A stretch of DNA of 64,000 nucleotides from Bifidobacterium simiarum (GCF_002802905.1 NZ_PEBK01000002.1:248001-312000); one strand, 5' to 3'; shown: positions 26,752 to 36,950, counted from the stretch's first letter. Numbers and translations are program-made. Notes: generated by a model not told the origin, from the letters alone.

Positions 26752-28122
26752 ATGGCATACGCAACTGTTAATCCATATACCGGGGAGACGCTGAAGACAT
26801 TCCCCTTCGCGACGGTCGAGGAGACGGACGCGGCGCTGCAGGCCGCGCACGAGGCGTTCGAGGGCTGGAAGAACGAGCCGATCGAGGAGCGCACCGAGGT
26901 GCTACGCAAGGCGGCGGCGTTGCTGGAGACCGAGCGCAACGAGTACGCGGAGATGCTCACCACCGAGATGGGCAAGATCATGTCGGAGGCGCAGGCCGAG
27001 GTGAGTGTGTGCGTGGCGATTCTGCGGTATTACGTGGAGCATACGAAGGATCTGCTGAAGCCGCGCATGCTGCTCACGCAGGGGTTCGGCGAGACCGACG
27101 TGCATCTGGTCAATGATCCGACCGGCATCGTCTTCGCCGTGGAGCCGTGGAATTTCCCGTACTATCAGGTGATTCGCGTGGCGGCGCCGCAGCTGGCGGC
27201 AGGCAACGTGGTGGTGTTGAAGCACGCGTCGAACGTGCCGCAGTGCGCGCAGCTGATGGAGCGGCTGTTCATGGAGGCGGGGGCGCCCAAGGGCGTGTTC
27301 ACGAACCTGTTCCTGCCGCATGATCTGACGGAGCATGTGATCGCCAGCCCGTATGTGCGCGGCGTGGCGCTGACCGGTTCGGAGAAGGCAGGCTCGATCA
27401 TCGCCTCGCTGGCCGGCAAGCATCTGAAGAAGAGCACGCTGGAGCTGGGCGGCATGGATGCGTTCATCGTGCTCGAGGACGCCGATATCCAGTCGGCCGC
27501 CGAATGGGCGGTGCGCGGACGCAACCGCAACGCCGGTCAGGTGTGCGTCTCGTCCAAGCGGTTCATCGTGGTCGACGCCGTGTACGACGAGTTCGTGGAA
27601 CGCTATCGCGCGGAGGCGGCCAAGCTGGTGCCCGGCGATCCCGCCGATCCGAAGACCACGCTTGCCCCGCTCTCCAGCGCCACGGCCAAGAAGCAGGTGG
27701 AGCAGCAGGTCGCCGACATCGTCGCGCAGGGTGCCTCCGTGGAGTATCTGGTCGACGTGCCGAAGGAAGGCAATTTCTACCCGTCGGCGCTGCTGACGAA
27801 CATTCCCGAGGGCTCCGAGGCCACGCGCACCGAGATCTTCGGACCGGTGGCGCAGCTGTATCGGGCGAAGGACGAGACCGACGCGATTCGCATCGCCAAC
27901 GACTGCCCGTACGGTCTGGGCGGCTCGGTGTTCACGTCGGACATCCATCATGCGCAGGAGATCGCCCGACAGCTCGACACCGGCATGGTGACGATCAACC
28001 GCGCGAGCGCCTCCGGGCCGGACATCCCGTTCGGCGGCGTGAAGAACTCCGGCTACGGCCATGAGCTCATCGATCTGGGGCTTAAGGAGTTCCTGAATCA
28101 GAAGGTCGTGATTAATGGCTAG
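26752..28122 (+). CDS. Aldehyde dehydrogenase, succinate-semialdehyde dehydrogenase type
   Basis: 456 residues of the NAD(P)-dependent aldehyde dehydrogenase superfamily, subgroup of short SSADHs (Sad/GabD-like). VEPWNFPYYQVIRVAAPQLA is the cofactor groove, ELGGMDAFIVLEDAD holds the general base (E231) and AGQVCVSSKRF the catalytic Cys (C265). It would oxidise succinate semialdehyde or a related short aldehyde to the acid. The ATG at 26752 is preceded by GAGGAGGCCAACG. It stands alone, convergent with pdxT. No GABA transaminase is adjacent. Confidence 0.92.
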   Translation: MAYATVNPYTGETLKTFPFATVEETDAALQAAHEAFEGWKNEPIEERTEVLRKAAALLETERNEYAEMLTTEMGKIMSEAQAEVSVCVAILRYYVEHTKDLLKPRMLLTQGFGETDVHLVNDPTGIVFAVEPWNFPYYQVIRVAAPQLAAGNVVVLKHASNVPQCAQLMERLFMEAGAPKGVFTNLFLPHDLTEHVIASPYVRGVALTGSEKAGSIIASLAGKHLKKSTLELGGMDAFIVLEDADIQSAAEWAVRGRNRNAGQVCVSSKRFIVVDAVYDEFVERYRAEAAKLVPGDPADPKTTLAPLSSATAKKQVEQQVADIVAQGASVEYLVDVPKEGNFYPSALLTNIPEGSEATRTEIFGPVAQLYRAKDETDAIRIANDCPYGLGGSVFTSDIHHAQEIARQLDTGMVTINRASASGPDIPFGGVKNSGYGHELIDLGLKEFLNQKVVING

Positions 28123-28198
28123 GTGCTGAGTTCACTAGTTCACTCTTTTTGGCCTTCGTCAACGAGTGAACTCAATGTTGTTCCCCTTCACAGAACAA

Positions 28199-28248
28199 CG
28201 AACAGGCCGCCCCGGGAAGATCAATGATCTGCCGGGGCGGCCTGTTCG
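28199..28248. terminator. Strong bidirectional terminator between aldehyde dehydrogenase and pdxT
   Basis: CGAACAGGCCGCCCCGG and CCGGGGCGGCCTGTTCG make a 17-bp stem with a 16-nt loop between convergent genes. Around it lie repeated TTCACTC motifs: GAGTTCACTAGTTCACTC, GAGTGAACTC, TTCACTCTTTTTT and AAAGAGTGAAC between 28130 and 28300. These form two further small inverted repeats. Confidence 0.75.
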
Positions 28249-28310
28249 ATAATGTGCGGTTCCAATTCACTCTTTTTTCATGCCATGCAAAGAGTGAACC
28301 GGATGTCGGC

Positions 28311-28931
28311 TCACAGGCTCAAAAAGAGCTCATGAATCCTCGTGTCATCGGTCAGCTCGGGGTGGAACGCCGTGGCGAGGATATTGCCCTGACGCAGACC
28401 CACCACATTGCCGTTCACCTCGGTCTCCACGGTGGCCTCGGGGCCGACGGAGACGACGAACGGCCCGCGGATGAACACCAGCGGGAAGTCCTTGATGTCG
28501 CCGAAATCGGCGGTCGCGGCGAAGGATCCGAGCTGACGCCCGTAGGCGTTGCGGCGTACCACGGCGTCGAGCGCGCCGAAGTACACGTTGTCGTCGTTGT
28601 CGAGCTTCTTCGCCAGCAGGATCATGCCGGCGCAGGTGCCGAACACCGGCTTGCCCGCGGCGATGTGCGCGGCGATCTTGTCGAACAGTCCGGTGGAGTG
28701 CAGCAGCTTGCCCTGCGTGGTGGATTCTCCGCCCGGCAGGATCACGCGGTCGATGGACTCGTCGAAGTCCTCGGCGGCGCGCAGCAGCTTCCACTGGGCG
28801 CCGAGACGGTCAAGCATGGCCGCGTGTTCGGCGAACGCCCCCTGCACGGCGAGGATACCGGTCACGCCATGCTTGGCGCTTTCGGCCTCGTCGGACTCTT
28901 CCTTGGAAATGTATTCAACGGCTACTACCAA
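28311..28931 (-). CDS. pdxT: Pyridoxal 5'-phosphate synthase glutaminase subunit
   Basis: 206 residues. A class I glutaminase (GATase) that supplies ammonia to PdxS for PLP synthesis. GVTGILAVQGAFAEH opens the domain, LPGGESTTQGKLLHSTGL binds glutamine, the nucleophile is in VFGTCAGMILLAKKL, and the His/Glu pair is in AFHPELT. The gene starts seven bases after the pdxS stop codon. The TTG at 28931 has GTGAGG in front. A GTG at 28865, just before TGILAVQG, would give the usual family length. The extra 22 residues are otherwise unusual. Confidence 0.93.
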   Translation of the reverse strand: MVVAVEYISKEESDEAESAKHGVTGILAVQGAFAEHAAMLDRLGAQWKLLRAAEDFDESIDRVILPGGESTTQGKLLHSTGLFDKIAAHIAAGKPVFGTCAGMILLAKKLDNDDNVYFGALDAVVRRNAYGRQLGSFAATADFGDIKDFPLVFIRGPFVVSVGPEATVETEVNGNVVGLRQGNILATAFHPELTDDTRIHELFLSL

Positions 28932-28938
28932 TGTCGCC

Positions 28939-29814
<876 letters not shown>

Positions 29815-29837
29815 GCTTTCTCCTCTTGTTATCGATA

Positions 29838-29851
29838 CCGTGATATCACGG
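29838..29851. promoter_or_regulatory. 14-bp perfect palindrome upstream of pdxS
   Basis: CCGTGATATCACGG ends 23 bp before the pdxS start codon, flanked by two further GGTATC/GATACC elements. Its position fits a repressor or activator site in the pdxST promoter. No PdxR-type gene is in the window. The rest of the 320-bp gap up to the ClC gene contains one family A repeat. Confidence 0.45.
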
Positions 29852-30082
29852 ATACCACGCGGATATCGTTCGATTGGCGTCCCCCGTCGCCCCGCACGTC
29901 GGTACCTCTTCGGCATGGCCCGGACGGCCATGGAGTCGCGACTCGGCGCATGGTTCGGCGAAAGCGCAAACACACAATCATCCATGCTATGGATCCTGCG
30001 TTACATCCATGCGCATTGCCCAAATATCGACGCAAAACCCGCGGTTATGAGATAACAAAAACCGATAACGCGCTCAAATCCC

Positions 30083-30110
30083 CTCACTTGGGCCGCCCGT
30101 CCCGCGTGAG
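30083..30110. repeat. 28-bp palindromic repeat, family A (copy 7, single)
   Basis: CTCACTTGGGCCG and CGTCCCGCGTGAG arms, one of the less perfect copies. It lies 24 bp downstream of the ClC stop codon. Confidence 0.75.
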
Positions 30111-30113
30111 GTG

Positions 30114-30155
30114 CTACCGCTGCAGACGACACCGCTACCGCTGCAGACGACACAG
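30114..30155. repeat. 21-bp tandem duplication at the ClC stop codon
   Basis: CTACCGCTGCAGACGACAC occurs at 30114 and again at 30135, a 21-bp period. The duplication includes the final codons (CRLQR) and the TAG stop of the ClC gene, so a second in-frame copy of the tail with its own TAG follows directly. It is probably a replication-slippage product with no effect on the protein. Confidence 0.8.
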
Positions 30156-31832
30156 CGCGTTCATGGCGTCCCGCACGAACGGCGCCTCCTCGCCGCTGAA
30201 CAGCACGATCAGGTAGTCGCCGGCCCGCACCTCGGTATCCCCGCGCGGCACGATCTCGCTTTCCCCTCGCCGCAGTCCCACGATCAGGCATCCCGAGGGC
30301 CATGCCACGTCACGCACCCGGTGCATGTCCGCGGGCGCCCCCATCTCCACGGGGAACTCCATCACGCCCCGCCCCACCTTGCTCGGCACCCGCGCCTCAT
30401 CGGTGCCGGCCGCGACCTCGTTCGGATGCTGCTTCATGTACCGCTCCAGCAGCGCCCCGTAGATCGGCTTGACGTGCAGCACGTCGGACACCAGCAGCCC
30501 GATGAACGCACTCAGCGCCACCGGCAGCATATGCGTCACGGTGCCGCTCATCTCCACGGTGAGCAAAATCGACGTGATCGGCGTCTTCACCGAGGCCGAC
30601 AGCGTCCCCGCCATCCCGCACACGGCGAACAGCGGAATGCTCTCGGCCGGCAATCCGGCAAACTGGTTCGCCGCCAGTCCGCAGATCCCGCCGCCCAGCG
30701 CGCCGACCGACAGAATCGGCATGAAGATGCCGCCCGGCGTACCCGCGCCGAAGCTGGTGGAGGTGAACAGGATCTTGGCCACGAACAGCAGGATCATCAT
30801 GCCGAGCCCCACCTCGGCCACATCCCAGATCGACCCGAACCCGGCCGCGGCGGCCTGCAATCCGGCAGCACCCCCGTCATCAGCCGCCATCAACGCTCCC
30901 CCGTCATCCATGCCACCGCCCACATGCTCGGCGAGCGCGATCAGGTTCGCGCCGCCGCCCAGCACCTGCGGCAGCAGCAGTCCCACCGGCAGCGCCAGTC
31001 CCAGCGCCACCACGGGCCGAGCCATCGCCGGCAGCTTCCCGAACAACGTCTGGAATCCCAGCAGCGACCGGTTCATCAGCACGCCGATCAGTCCGGCGAT
31101 CAGCCCCACAGGCAGCACCCATACGTACTGCCCGATCGGCAGCTGCGGCAGCGATCCGAAATCCAGTACGGGAGTCAGACCGAAACAGTATTTCGATACG
31201 AAATCGGCGGTGAGCGAGGCCGCCGTGGCCCCCATCAGAATCGCCGGCGAGAAACTGCGATGCACCCCTTCCAGCGCGAACATCATGCCGGAGAGCGGTG
31301 CGCTGAACGCCGCGGAAAGACCGGCGGCCGCACCCGCGGTCACCAGATAATGCTCCTGCATGTCCTCACGACGCCCCCGTCGCAGACGATGCGCCACGAA
31401 CTGGGCCCCGCACGCGCCGATCTGGATCGACGGACCCTCGCGTCCCATGGAAAGACCGAACGCCCCGGCCAGCAACCCCCCGATGAACCGTACGGGCAGG
31501 ATCGTCTGCCACCGCATCTTCAGCCCGAACAGCACCACCCCTTCGGTCTGCGGGATACCACTGCCGGAGGCCATCGGCTCACGACGGATCATCCACGCGA
31601 TCAGCAGGCCGGCCGCAAGCGCCGCCACCGCCCAGGGAGCCATAAGCCACGGCGTCTGCCGGATCTGCGCGTACATCCACCGCGCGAATTCCACACCGTA
31701 TTCGATGCCAAGACGGTATAGCACCACGAGCACGCCGGACACCACGCCGATCAGCACACCGGCGGCGGCCATCTTCCACTTGAGCCGGTTGAACGAGGAC
31801 AGCAGCCGATTCACCGTCGATCGCGTATTCAC
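30135..31832 (-). CDS. ClC-family chloride channel/antiporter with TrkA-C domain
   Basis: 565 residues. The ClC selectivity motifs are present: GSGIPQTEG, GREGPSIQIGA with the gating glutamate, and GTPGGIFMPILSVG. About ten to twelve membrane helices are expected. The C-terminal 75 residues (WPSGCLIVGLRRGESEIVPR, AGDYLIVLFSGEE) form a TrkA-C/RCK-C ligand domain, an architecture known in bacterial and archaeal ClC proteins. Transport of chloride with proton exchange, or fluoride export, would occur in the plasma membrane. The GTG at 31832 is preferred because GAGGGAGGTGGC precedes it. An upstream TTG-like start is less likely. Confidence 0.9.
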   Translation of the reverse strand: MNTRSTVNRLLSSFNRLKWKMAAAGVLIGVVSGVLVVLYRLGIEYGVEFARWMYAQIRQTPWLMAPWAVAALAAGLLIAWMIRREPMASGSGIPQTEGVVLFGLKMRWQTILPVRFIGGLLAGAFGLSMGREGPSIQIGACGAQFVAHRLRRGRREDMQEHYLVTAGAAAGLSAAFSAPLSGMMFALEGVHRSFSPAILMGATAASLTADFVSKYCFGLTPVLDFGSLPQLPIGQYVWVLPVGLIAGLIGVLMNRSLLGFQTLFGKLPAMARPVVALGLALPVGLLLPQVLGGGANLIALAEHVGGGMDDGGALMAADDGGAAGLQAAAAGFGSIWDVAEVGLGMMILLFVAKILFTSTSFGAGTPGGIFMPILSVGALGGGICGLAANQFAGLPAESIPLFAVCGMAGTLSASVKTPITSILLTVEMSGTVTHMLPVALSAFIGLLVSDVLHVKPIYGALLERYMKQHPNEVAAGTDEARVPSKVGRGVMEFPVEMGAPADMHRVRDVAWPSGCLIVGLRRGESEIVPRGDTEVRAGDYLIVLFSGEEAPFVRDAMNALCRLQR

Positions 31833-32002
31833 GCCACCTCCCTCACTCGCCACAATCCGGTCCGGAACCGGTAAATTACCGGGTCCGGTCACCATCCCGA
31901 CCGGATCGCTCTCCATTCCACAGTGAGTCTACGCCGTGCCGTTCTCGACATCGCGTCGGTTCACATCCAGTAATGGCAAAAAGCCGAGCGCCCCGCAGTA
32001 CC

Positions 32003-32088
32003 TTTATTTGACGCCAAATGACATATTGGTCACCCAAGATCATGGAATCATTGAAATTCCAACAATTTTTTATTTGACACCAAATGAC
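32003..32088. promoter_or_regulatory. Duplicated ATTTG-N4-CAAAT sites upstream of the ClC gene
   Basis: TTTATTTGACGCCAAATGAC (32003-32022) and TTTATTTGACACCAAATGAC (32069-32088) differ at one base of 20 and are 66 bp apart. Each is an inverted repeat ATTTG-N4-CAAAT. Paired identical dyads in an intergenic control region look like binding sites for a dimeric regulator. The second copy abuts the hairpin at 32086-32129. Confidence 0.5.
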
Positions 32089-32129
32089 GCGGCGGTGCTA
32101 AACGTCTATCGTTCGCACCGCCGCGTCAA
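32086..32129 (-). terminator. Hairpin downstream of the first GPH transporter gene
   Basis: GACGCGGCGGTGC and GCACCGCCGCGTC form a perfect 13-bp stem with a 16-nt loop. It lies about 80 bp beyond the transporter stop codon. There is no U-run directly after the stem on the minus strand, so it may be a 3'-end stabiliser or weak terminator. Confidence 0.55.
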
Positions 32130-32210
32130 CAAGGGCCACCATTCTACCGGCCATAGTCGGTTCCGAAATAACGTTGCGTACCCGTTCAGCGGAGCCGCCT
32201 CGGCTTCCGA

Positions 32211-33602
32211 CTACACCTCACCGTTTTCGACATTGCGGCGGGCCACGCCTTCCATGATCTCGGCGTACTTCTTGTCGATGTCATAGAAGCATAGGATCAC
32301 AATACCTACCACGAACAGCGCAATCGGAATCCATACGTAGATCTGGTAGATCGAATTGATGGCACTGGCCGACTGCTCGGCCTTGGTGCCGTCGTATCCT
32401 CCCCATCCGAGTACCCAGCCGGTGAGCGCGGTACCGACGCCTACACCGATCTTCTGCCCCAGCGAACCGCCGGAGTACAGTAGGCCTTCGTTACGTACAC
32501 CGGTCTTGGCGTATCCGTATTCGATGGTATCGGGGAACAGCGCCCACACCGCACCGAGCATCGGGCCATAACCAATGCCCTTCACGATCTGCGTGAACAT
32601 GATGAATCCGAAACTACTCGGCATAAGCATCGGCAGCGCATAGCCGATAATGCTCACCACTGAAGCGGCCAGTAGCACGCGGGTCTTGCCATACTTCTCG
32701 TACAGCTTCGCGCACACCACCAGCATCACCATGCATGGAGCGAGATAGCCGATCGACAGCACGCCCACGTAACCGGCATCATTGAGGATGTACTTGGCGT
32801 AGTACACCAGCGAACCTTGCGTCAACGCGTACATCACGCTCCATACCACGAAGAAGCCGAATGCCAGGAACCAGTACTTGTTCTGTGCCAACGCCTTGAG
32901 ACTGATCGACAGCGGAATCTTCTCCTTGTGAGGCTGCTGGACGCGTTCGCGTTGGGTCTTGAACACGATGAGCAGCAGCACTACGCCGATCGCGGCGAGA
33001 ATCGCATACGTCCAGACCCAGGAAACCTGCTTGTTACCGAATGCGTTGACGAGCGGCAGAGTGAGATTGGTGACGATCAGCACGCCGATCTGCGCGAGGA
33101 ACATGCGGGCAAGATTGAACTTTTCACGCTGTCCCTGATCCTGCGTGACCAACGAGTTCAGCGTGCCATACGGGATCGCGATCGACGAGAACGCCACCAT
33201 CAGCACGTTGTACGAAACAAAGATGTAGATGACCTTCACCGTGTCGGACACATTCGCCGGTACCGCGAACAGCAGCGCGGTCAGAACGGCCAGCGGCACA
33301 CAACCGAAGAGCAGCCACGGTCTGGTCTTGCCCCAACGGGAACTGGTTTTGTCCACCAGAGAGCCGACACATACGTCGATCACGCCATCGAAGGCGCGGG
33401 AGAACAGCATTAATGTGCCGATGATCGTGGCGGAAACGCCGACTACGTCAGTGTAGAAATACACCACATACATACCCAGCGAGGCAAAGGTGAAATTGAT
33501 GGCCATGTCGCCGATGCCATAGCCGACATAGTCCTTAAGACCTAGATTCTGTTTCATGGACGGGATTGCCCCCGCGGTTTGTGATGTGTGGACGGCGGTC
33601 AT
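32211..33602 (-). CDS. GPH-family glycoside:cation symporter (copy 1)
   Basis: 463 residues with 12 predicted helices. KDYVGYGIGDMAINFTFASL, FDGVIDVCVGSLVDKTSSRW and the central MVAFSSIAIPYGTLNSLVTQ are hallmarks of the GPH (MelB/GusB/XylP) family. It should import an oligosaccharide or glycoside with Na+ or H+. The GH51 arabinofuranosidase begins 368 bp to the right on the same strand, so an arabinoside substrate is plausible. The ATG at 33602 follows GAGAAAAGAGACCGCA. It is a close paralogue of the gene at 40473. The imperfect dyad GATTGCC-N8-GGCAATC lies just upstream (33630-33652). Confidence 0.93.
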   Translation of the reverse strand: MTAVHTSQTAGAIPSMKQNLGLKDYVGYGIGDMAINFTFASLGMYVVYFYTDVVGVSATIIGTLMLFSRAFDGVIDVCVGSLVDKTSSRWGKTRPWLLFGCVPLAVLTALLFAVPANVSDTVKVIYIFVSYNVLMVAFSSIAIPYGTLNSLVTQDQGQREKFNLARMFLAQIGVLIVTNLTLPLVNAFGNKQVSWVWTYAILAAIGVVLLLIVFKTQRERVQQPHKEKIPLSISLKALAQNKYWFLAFGFFVVWSVMYALTQGSLVYYAKYILNDAGYVGVLSIGYLAPCMVMLVVCAKLYEKYGKTRVLLAASVVSIIGYALPMLMPSSFGFIMFTQIVKGIGYGPMLGAVWALFPDTIEYGYAKTGVRNEGLLYSGGSLGQKIGVGVGTALTGWVLGWGGYDGTKAEQSASAINSIYQIYVWIPIALFVVGIVILCFYDIDKKYAEIMEGVARRNVENGEV

Positions 33603-33859
33603 TGCGGTCTCTTTTCTCTGATTGTCATGATTGCCTCGCCATTGGCAATCACTTTGTATTGATGGGCGAGATGGGAATGAGCACACCACTGATAGGAGCG
33701 TGCGTATCATTCGGCATCGAAAGGATGATCCTCGCACGGTTTCGTTTCGCGACCCCGTGAGACGGATCGGCAAAGATTCTGCGAAATCCTCATACCGCGC
33801 ACTGCGATGTACGACGATATGAGGTCGCGGACCAAAAATAGGGAGAGATCGTCTGTCGC

Positions 33860-33895
33860 CTGACGTTCAGCCGACTGACATTCAGCCGACAGACG
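33860..33895. other. Hairpin with repeated CAGCCGAC in the GH51 downstream spacer
   Basis: The 367-bp spacer between the GH51 stop and the GPH start holds no gene. CGTCTGTCG and CGACAGACG bracket two copies of TTCAGCCGAC. This may be the GH51 terminator hairpin. Nothing else is recognisable. Confidence 0.4.
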
Positions 33896-33969
33896 GTCAC
33901 CATATCGGAATATCGAATTCCGATTCTTACTGCGTTGCGGGGCGGCCCCCGCTCTACCCGATCAGATCA

Positions 33970-35586
33970 TCAGATCTCGTAGATCAGGACGTTCCAGGAG
34001 GCGGCGGGCAGCTCCACGGCACCCGCACCGACCGAACCCGCACCGTCAGCACCCGCCACCGGCAGTTCCGCGGGCACCACGGTGTCCGGGTGCTCGAAGG
34101 TGTTGCGCGCCTTGAGATCCGGACCCGTCAGCACCTCGTGCTTCACCAGCTTCGGCGCGGCACCGTCGAATCCGCGGAATTCCGGCGCAAACGATGCCGG
34201 CGCCGACAAATCGGAGTTCAGCGCGAACACGCGGATCTGCCCGGCCTGCTCATCCGAGACGGCGGCGGCCACCACGGTCGGCAGCTCACCCATGCGGGTG
34301 TTCTGCGTGCCGCCGGAGAACACGCCCTTGAGCACGGTGCCGCGACCGTACCGGGTCAGATCGGCGAACGGGTAGAAGATCGTCTGCTTGAGCAGGTTGC
34401 CGTCCTCGTCGGTGGTGATCGGCGCGATCACGTTGATCAGCTGCGCGAGGCATGCGATCGAGACGATGTCGACGTTGTTGAGGATCGACAGGCCCAGTCC
34501 GCCGACGGTCAGCGCGTCGAGCAGCGAGTACTTCTCCTGCAGGATCGGCGGATGCTCCTCCCACTTGCCGGCGCTGGTGAGCTCGAACGTGGTCTTGCCG
34601 TTGAGGTCCTCCATCGAATCCATCTTGATGTCCTGGAAGTTCCACACGTTCCATTCGTCGAGGCAGATCTTCACGTCCTTGGTCTCGTGCAGCTTGTCCT
34701 TGGACAGCTGGATCGCGTGACGGGTGTTGTTGATGTGGTTGTCGAGCTCCTTCCACGAGGCGAGGAAGTCCACGTCGCTGATGTCCTTCGACTGCATGGT
34801 GTAGTAGTGCGTGGACACGTAGTCGACGTAGCGGTACAGCTCGCGCAGCACGCTGATGTCCCAGTCGAGGTATTCGGGCAGCATCTCGTAGCTGGTGCCG
34901 CACACCACGAGCTTGATGTCCTGATCGACCCACTTCATCATCTTCGCGGCCTCACGCGCCTTCTTGGCGTAGTCCTCGGCCGAAAGGTGGCCGGCCTGCC
35001 ACGAGCCCTCCATCTCGTTGCCGAGGCACCAGTACTTGACGTGGTACGGTTCGCGGTGGCCGTTCTTGATGCGCAGGTCGCTCCAGTAGGTGCCGGAGTC
35101 GTGGTTGCAGTATTCCACGAGCTCGGCGGCGGAACGGATCGTGCCGGTGCCGAGGTTCACGGCGATCATCGGCTCCACGCCGACCTCCTCGCACCACTGG
35201 CAGAAGTCGTCGATGCCGAACTGGTTGGTCTCGATGCTCGACCACGCGAATTCCATGGTCTTCCTGCGCTCCGACTTCGGACCGATGCCGTCCTTCCAGT
35301 CGTAGTTGGAGACGAAGTTGCCGCCCGGGTAGCGGATCACGCCGAGGTTGAGGTCCTTGACCACCTGCTTGACGTCGTTGCGGAAGCCCTTCTCGTCGGA
35401 GTACGGCTTGCCCGGGTCGTAGATGCCCTCGTAGATCGAGCGGCCCAGATGCTCGGTGAAGGAGCTCCACACCTTGTCGTCGATGGCGCCGACGGTGAAG
35501 TCCTTGTCGAAGATGTACTTGGCAGTGTTGGCTGCGGCCGACGCGGCTGCGGTCTGCTTGGTTTCGGTTGGCGTAGCGGTCATCAT
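33970..35586 (-). CDS. GH51 alpha-L-arabinofuranosidase
   Basis: A 538-residue intracellular GH51 enzyme that releases arabinofuranose from arabino-oligosaccharides. The acid/base is in CLGNEMEGSWQ (E191) and the nucleophile in ICLDEWNVW (E311). GGNFVSNYDWKDGIGP and FTEHLGRSIYEGIY are substrate-site segments. It has a short Ala/Thr-rich N-terminal extension and a C-terminal beta domain. There is no signal peptide. Two ATG codons open the frame after AAGGGGTTA. It is divergent from a LacI-type regulator at 35885, which probably controls it. Confidence 0.95.
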   Translation of the reverse strand: MMTATPTETKQTAAASAAANTAKYIFDKDFTVGAIDDKVWSSFTEHLGRSIYEGIYDPGKPYSDEKGFRNDVKQVVKDLNLGVIRYPGGNFVSNYDWKDGIGPKSERRKTMEFAWSSIETNQFGIDDFCQWCEEVGVEPMIAVNLGTGTIRSAAELVEYCNHDSGTYWSDLRIKNGHREPYHVKYWCLGNEMEGSWQAGHLSAEDYAKKAREAAKMMKWVDQDIKLVVCGTSYEMLPEYLDWDISVLRELYRYVDYVSTHYYTMQSKDISDVDFLASWKELDNHINNTRHAIQLSKDKLHETKDVKICLDEWNVWNFQDIKMDSMEDLNGKTTFELTSAGKWEEHPPILQEKYSLLDALTVGGLGLSILNNVDIVSIACLAQLINVIAPITTDEDGNLLKQTIFYPFADLTRYGRGTVLKGVFSGGTQNTRMGELPTVVAAAVSDEQAGQIRVFALNSDLSAPASFAPEFRGFDGAAPKLVKHEVLTGPDLKARNTFEHPDTVVPAELPVAGADGAGSVGAGAVELPAASWNVLIYEI

Positions 35587-35741
35587 TAACCCCTTAGCTT
35601 GTGTTGATTCAGCTTTGCTGATCTAGCGTTTGCTGATCGACTGCCGTTCGGACGGTTCGCGGCGCATGCATGACGCCGCATCACGTCACGTTTCCGGTAT
35701 GGCACCGGCAACGATCCCGGCAGTCCGGCGATATCGCCGTT

Positions 35742-35799
35742 ACGAAATATTATATCCGTTCTTGTTTATATATCAAATAATCGTAAGGAAATATTTCGT
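35742..35799. promoter_or_regulatory. Inverted repeat in the GH51/LacI divergent promoter
   Basis: ACGAAATATT (35742-35751) and AATATTTCGT (35790-35799) are perfect inverted copies with 38 bp of AT-rich sequence between them. This may bring two regulator half-sites together or form a cruciform. The GH51 side also has two TTTGCTGATC repeats at 35610-35640. Confidence 0.45.
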
Positions 35800-35884
35800 C
35801 CAGAATTTCGCGCGCAGACGCCGGCGCCACGATCTGAGCGCCATGCCGTCAGGCTATAATCCTTGTATCCGTAGGACGAGTGGG

Positions 35885-36931
35885 ATGGACATCGTGGAGC
35901 AGATCGCAGCAGCATCACAGACCGCAAAGACCAAACTGACCGTGGCCGACATCGCCGCGATCGCCAAGGTCTCCGCCCCCACCGTCTCCAAGGTGATCAA
36001 CGGCCGGCCCGGAGTCTCCGACGCCACCCGCGAACGGATCCTGACCATCCTGCGCGAACACCACTACATCTCCCCCGTCGCACCAAGCTCGCACAAGACC
36101 GGCATCATCGAACTGCTGATCTCCCACCCGCACACCGCCTGGGCGGACGAGATCCTCGTCGGTACGCTGGAAGGGCTCGAAGGCTCCGGATACACCCCCG
36201 CGGTCTCCAGCTGCCCGCCGGTGGAATGGAGCTTCGACCCGTGGATCGACGAAGCCGTGCGCCACGGCGCCTCCGGGGCCATGATCTGCCTGACCAACAT
36301 CCCCGCGGCCGGCATCGAGCGGCTCCGCCGCGCGGGCATCAAGGTGATCCTCGTCGACCCGACCGGCGTCGTGCCGCAGGACGTGTCGATGATCGGATCG
36401 TCAGACTATCAGGGCGCGAACGACGCCACCCGGCATCTGGTGCAGCTCGGCCACCGTCGCATCGCCTTCCTCAAGGGGCCGGACGACTGGCGCACCTGCC
36501 GCGCCCGGTTCAACGGATACCGGTCGATGATGGAGGAGGCCGGGCTGCCGATCGACCCGGATCTGGTGCTCGGCGAGGTCTACTACTACGACGACGGATA
36601 CGAGTGCGGCCGGCGGCTGTTCGCCATGGACGACCCGCCCACCGCGGTATTCGCCTCCAGCGACATGCAGGCCGCGGGACTGTATCAGGCCGCGCAGGAG
36701 GCCGGGCTGGCCATCCCCGACGACGTGTCGATCGTCGGGTTCGATGACCTGCCGTACGTGCGGTTCCTCAGCCCGCAACTGACCACCGTGCATCACGCGA
36801 TTCAGGACATGGCCCGGCTGGGCGCGCGGTCGCTGGTCGACATGATCAACGGCGAGGAGGCGCTCACCCGGATCGACCTGCTCACTCATCTGGAGGTCCG
36901 CGGCAGCACCACGCCGCCGAAACGGCGGTGA
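35885..36931 (+). CDS. LacI-family transcriptional regulator
   Basis: A 348-residue repressor. The helix-turn-helix is TVADIAAIAKVSAPTVSKVI with hinge DATRERILTILREHHYISP, offset by 19 extra N-terminal residues. The periplasmic-binding-protein-like sensor follows, with IPDDVSIVGFDDLPYVRFLS and LVDMINGEE typical of the family. It is divergent from the GH51 gene, so an arabinoside-derived effector is inferred. The ATG at 35885 is preceded by TAGGACGAGTGGG. The frame stays open 255 bp upstream, but that includes the promoter. Confidence 0.92.
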   Translation: MDIVEQIAAASQTAKTKLTVADIAAIAKVSAPTVSKVINGRPGVSDATRERILTILREHHYISPVAPSSHKTGIIELLISHPHTAWADEILVGTLEGLEGSGYTPAVSSCPPVEWSFDPWIDEAVRHGASGAMICLTNIPAAGIERLRRAGIKVILVDPTGVVPQDVSMIGSSDYQGANDATRHLVQLGHRRIAFLKGPDDWRTCRARFNGYRSMMEEAGLPIDPDLVLGEVYYYDDGYECGRRLFAMDDPPTAVFASSDMQAAGLYQAAQEAGLAIPDDVSIVGFDDLPYVRFLSPQLTTVHHAIQDMARLGARSLVDMINGEEALTRIDLLTHLEVRGSTTPPKRR

Positions 36932-36950
36932 CGGACGGGTGACGGCAGCT

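Noticed and set aside
34090-35589. A 499-codon plus-strand frame antisense to the GH51 gene
   Set aside because: Shadow of the GH51 enzyme. No start signal and no protein features.
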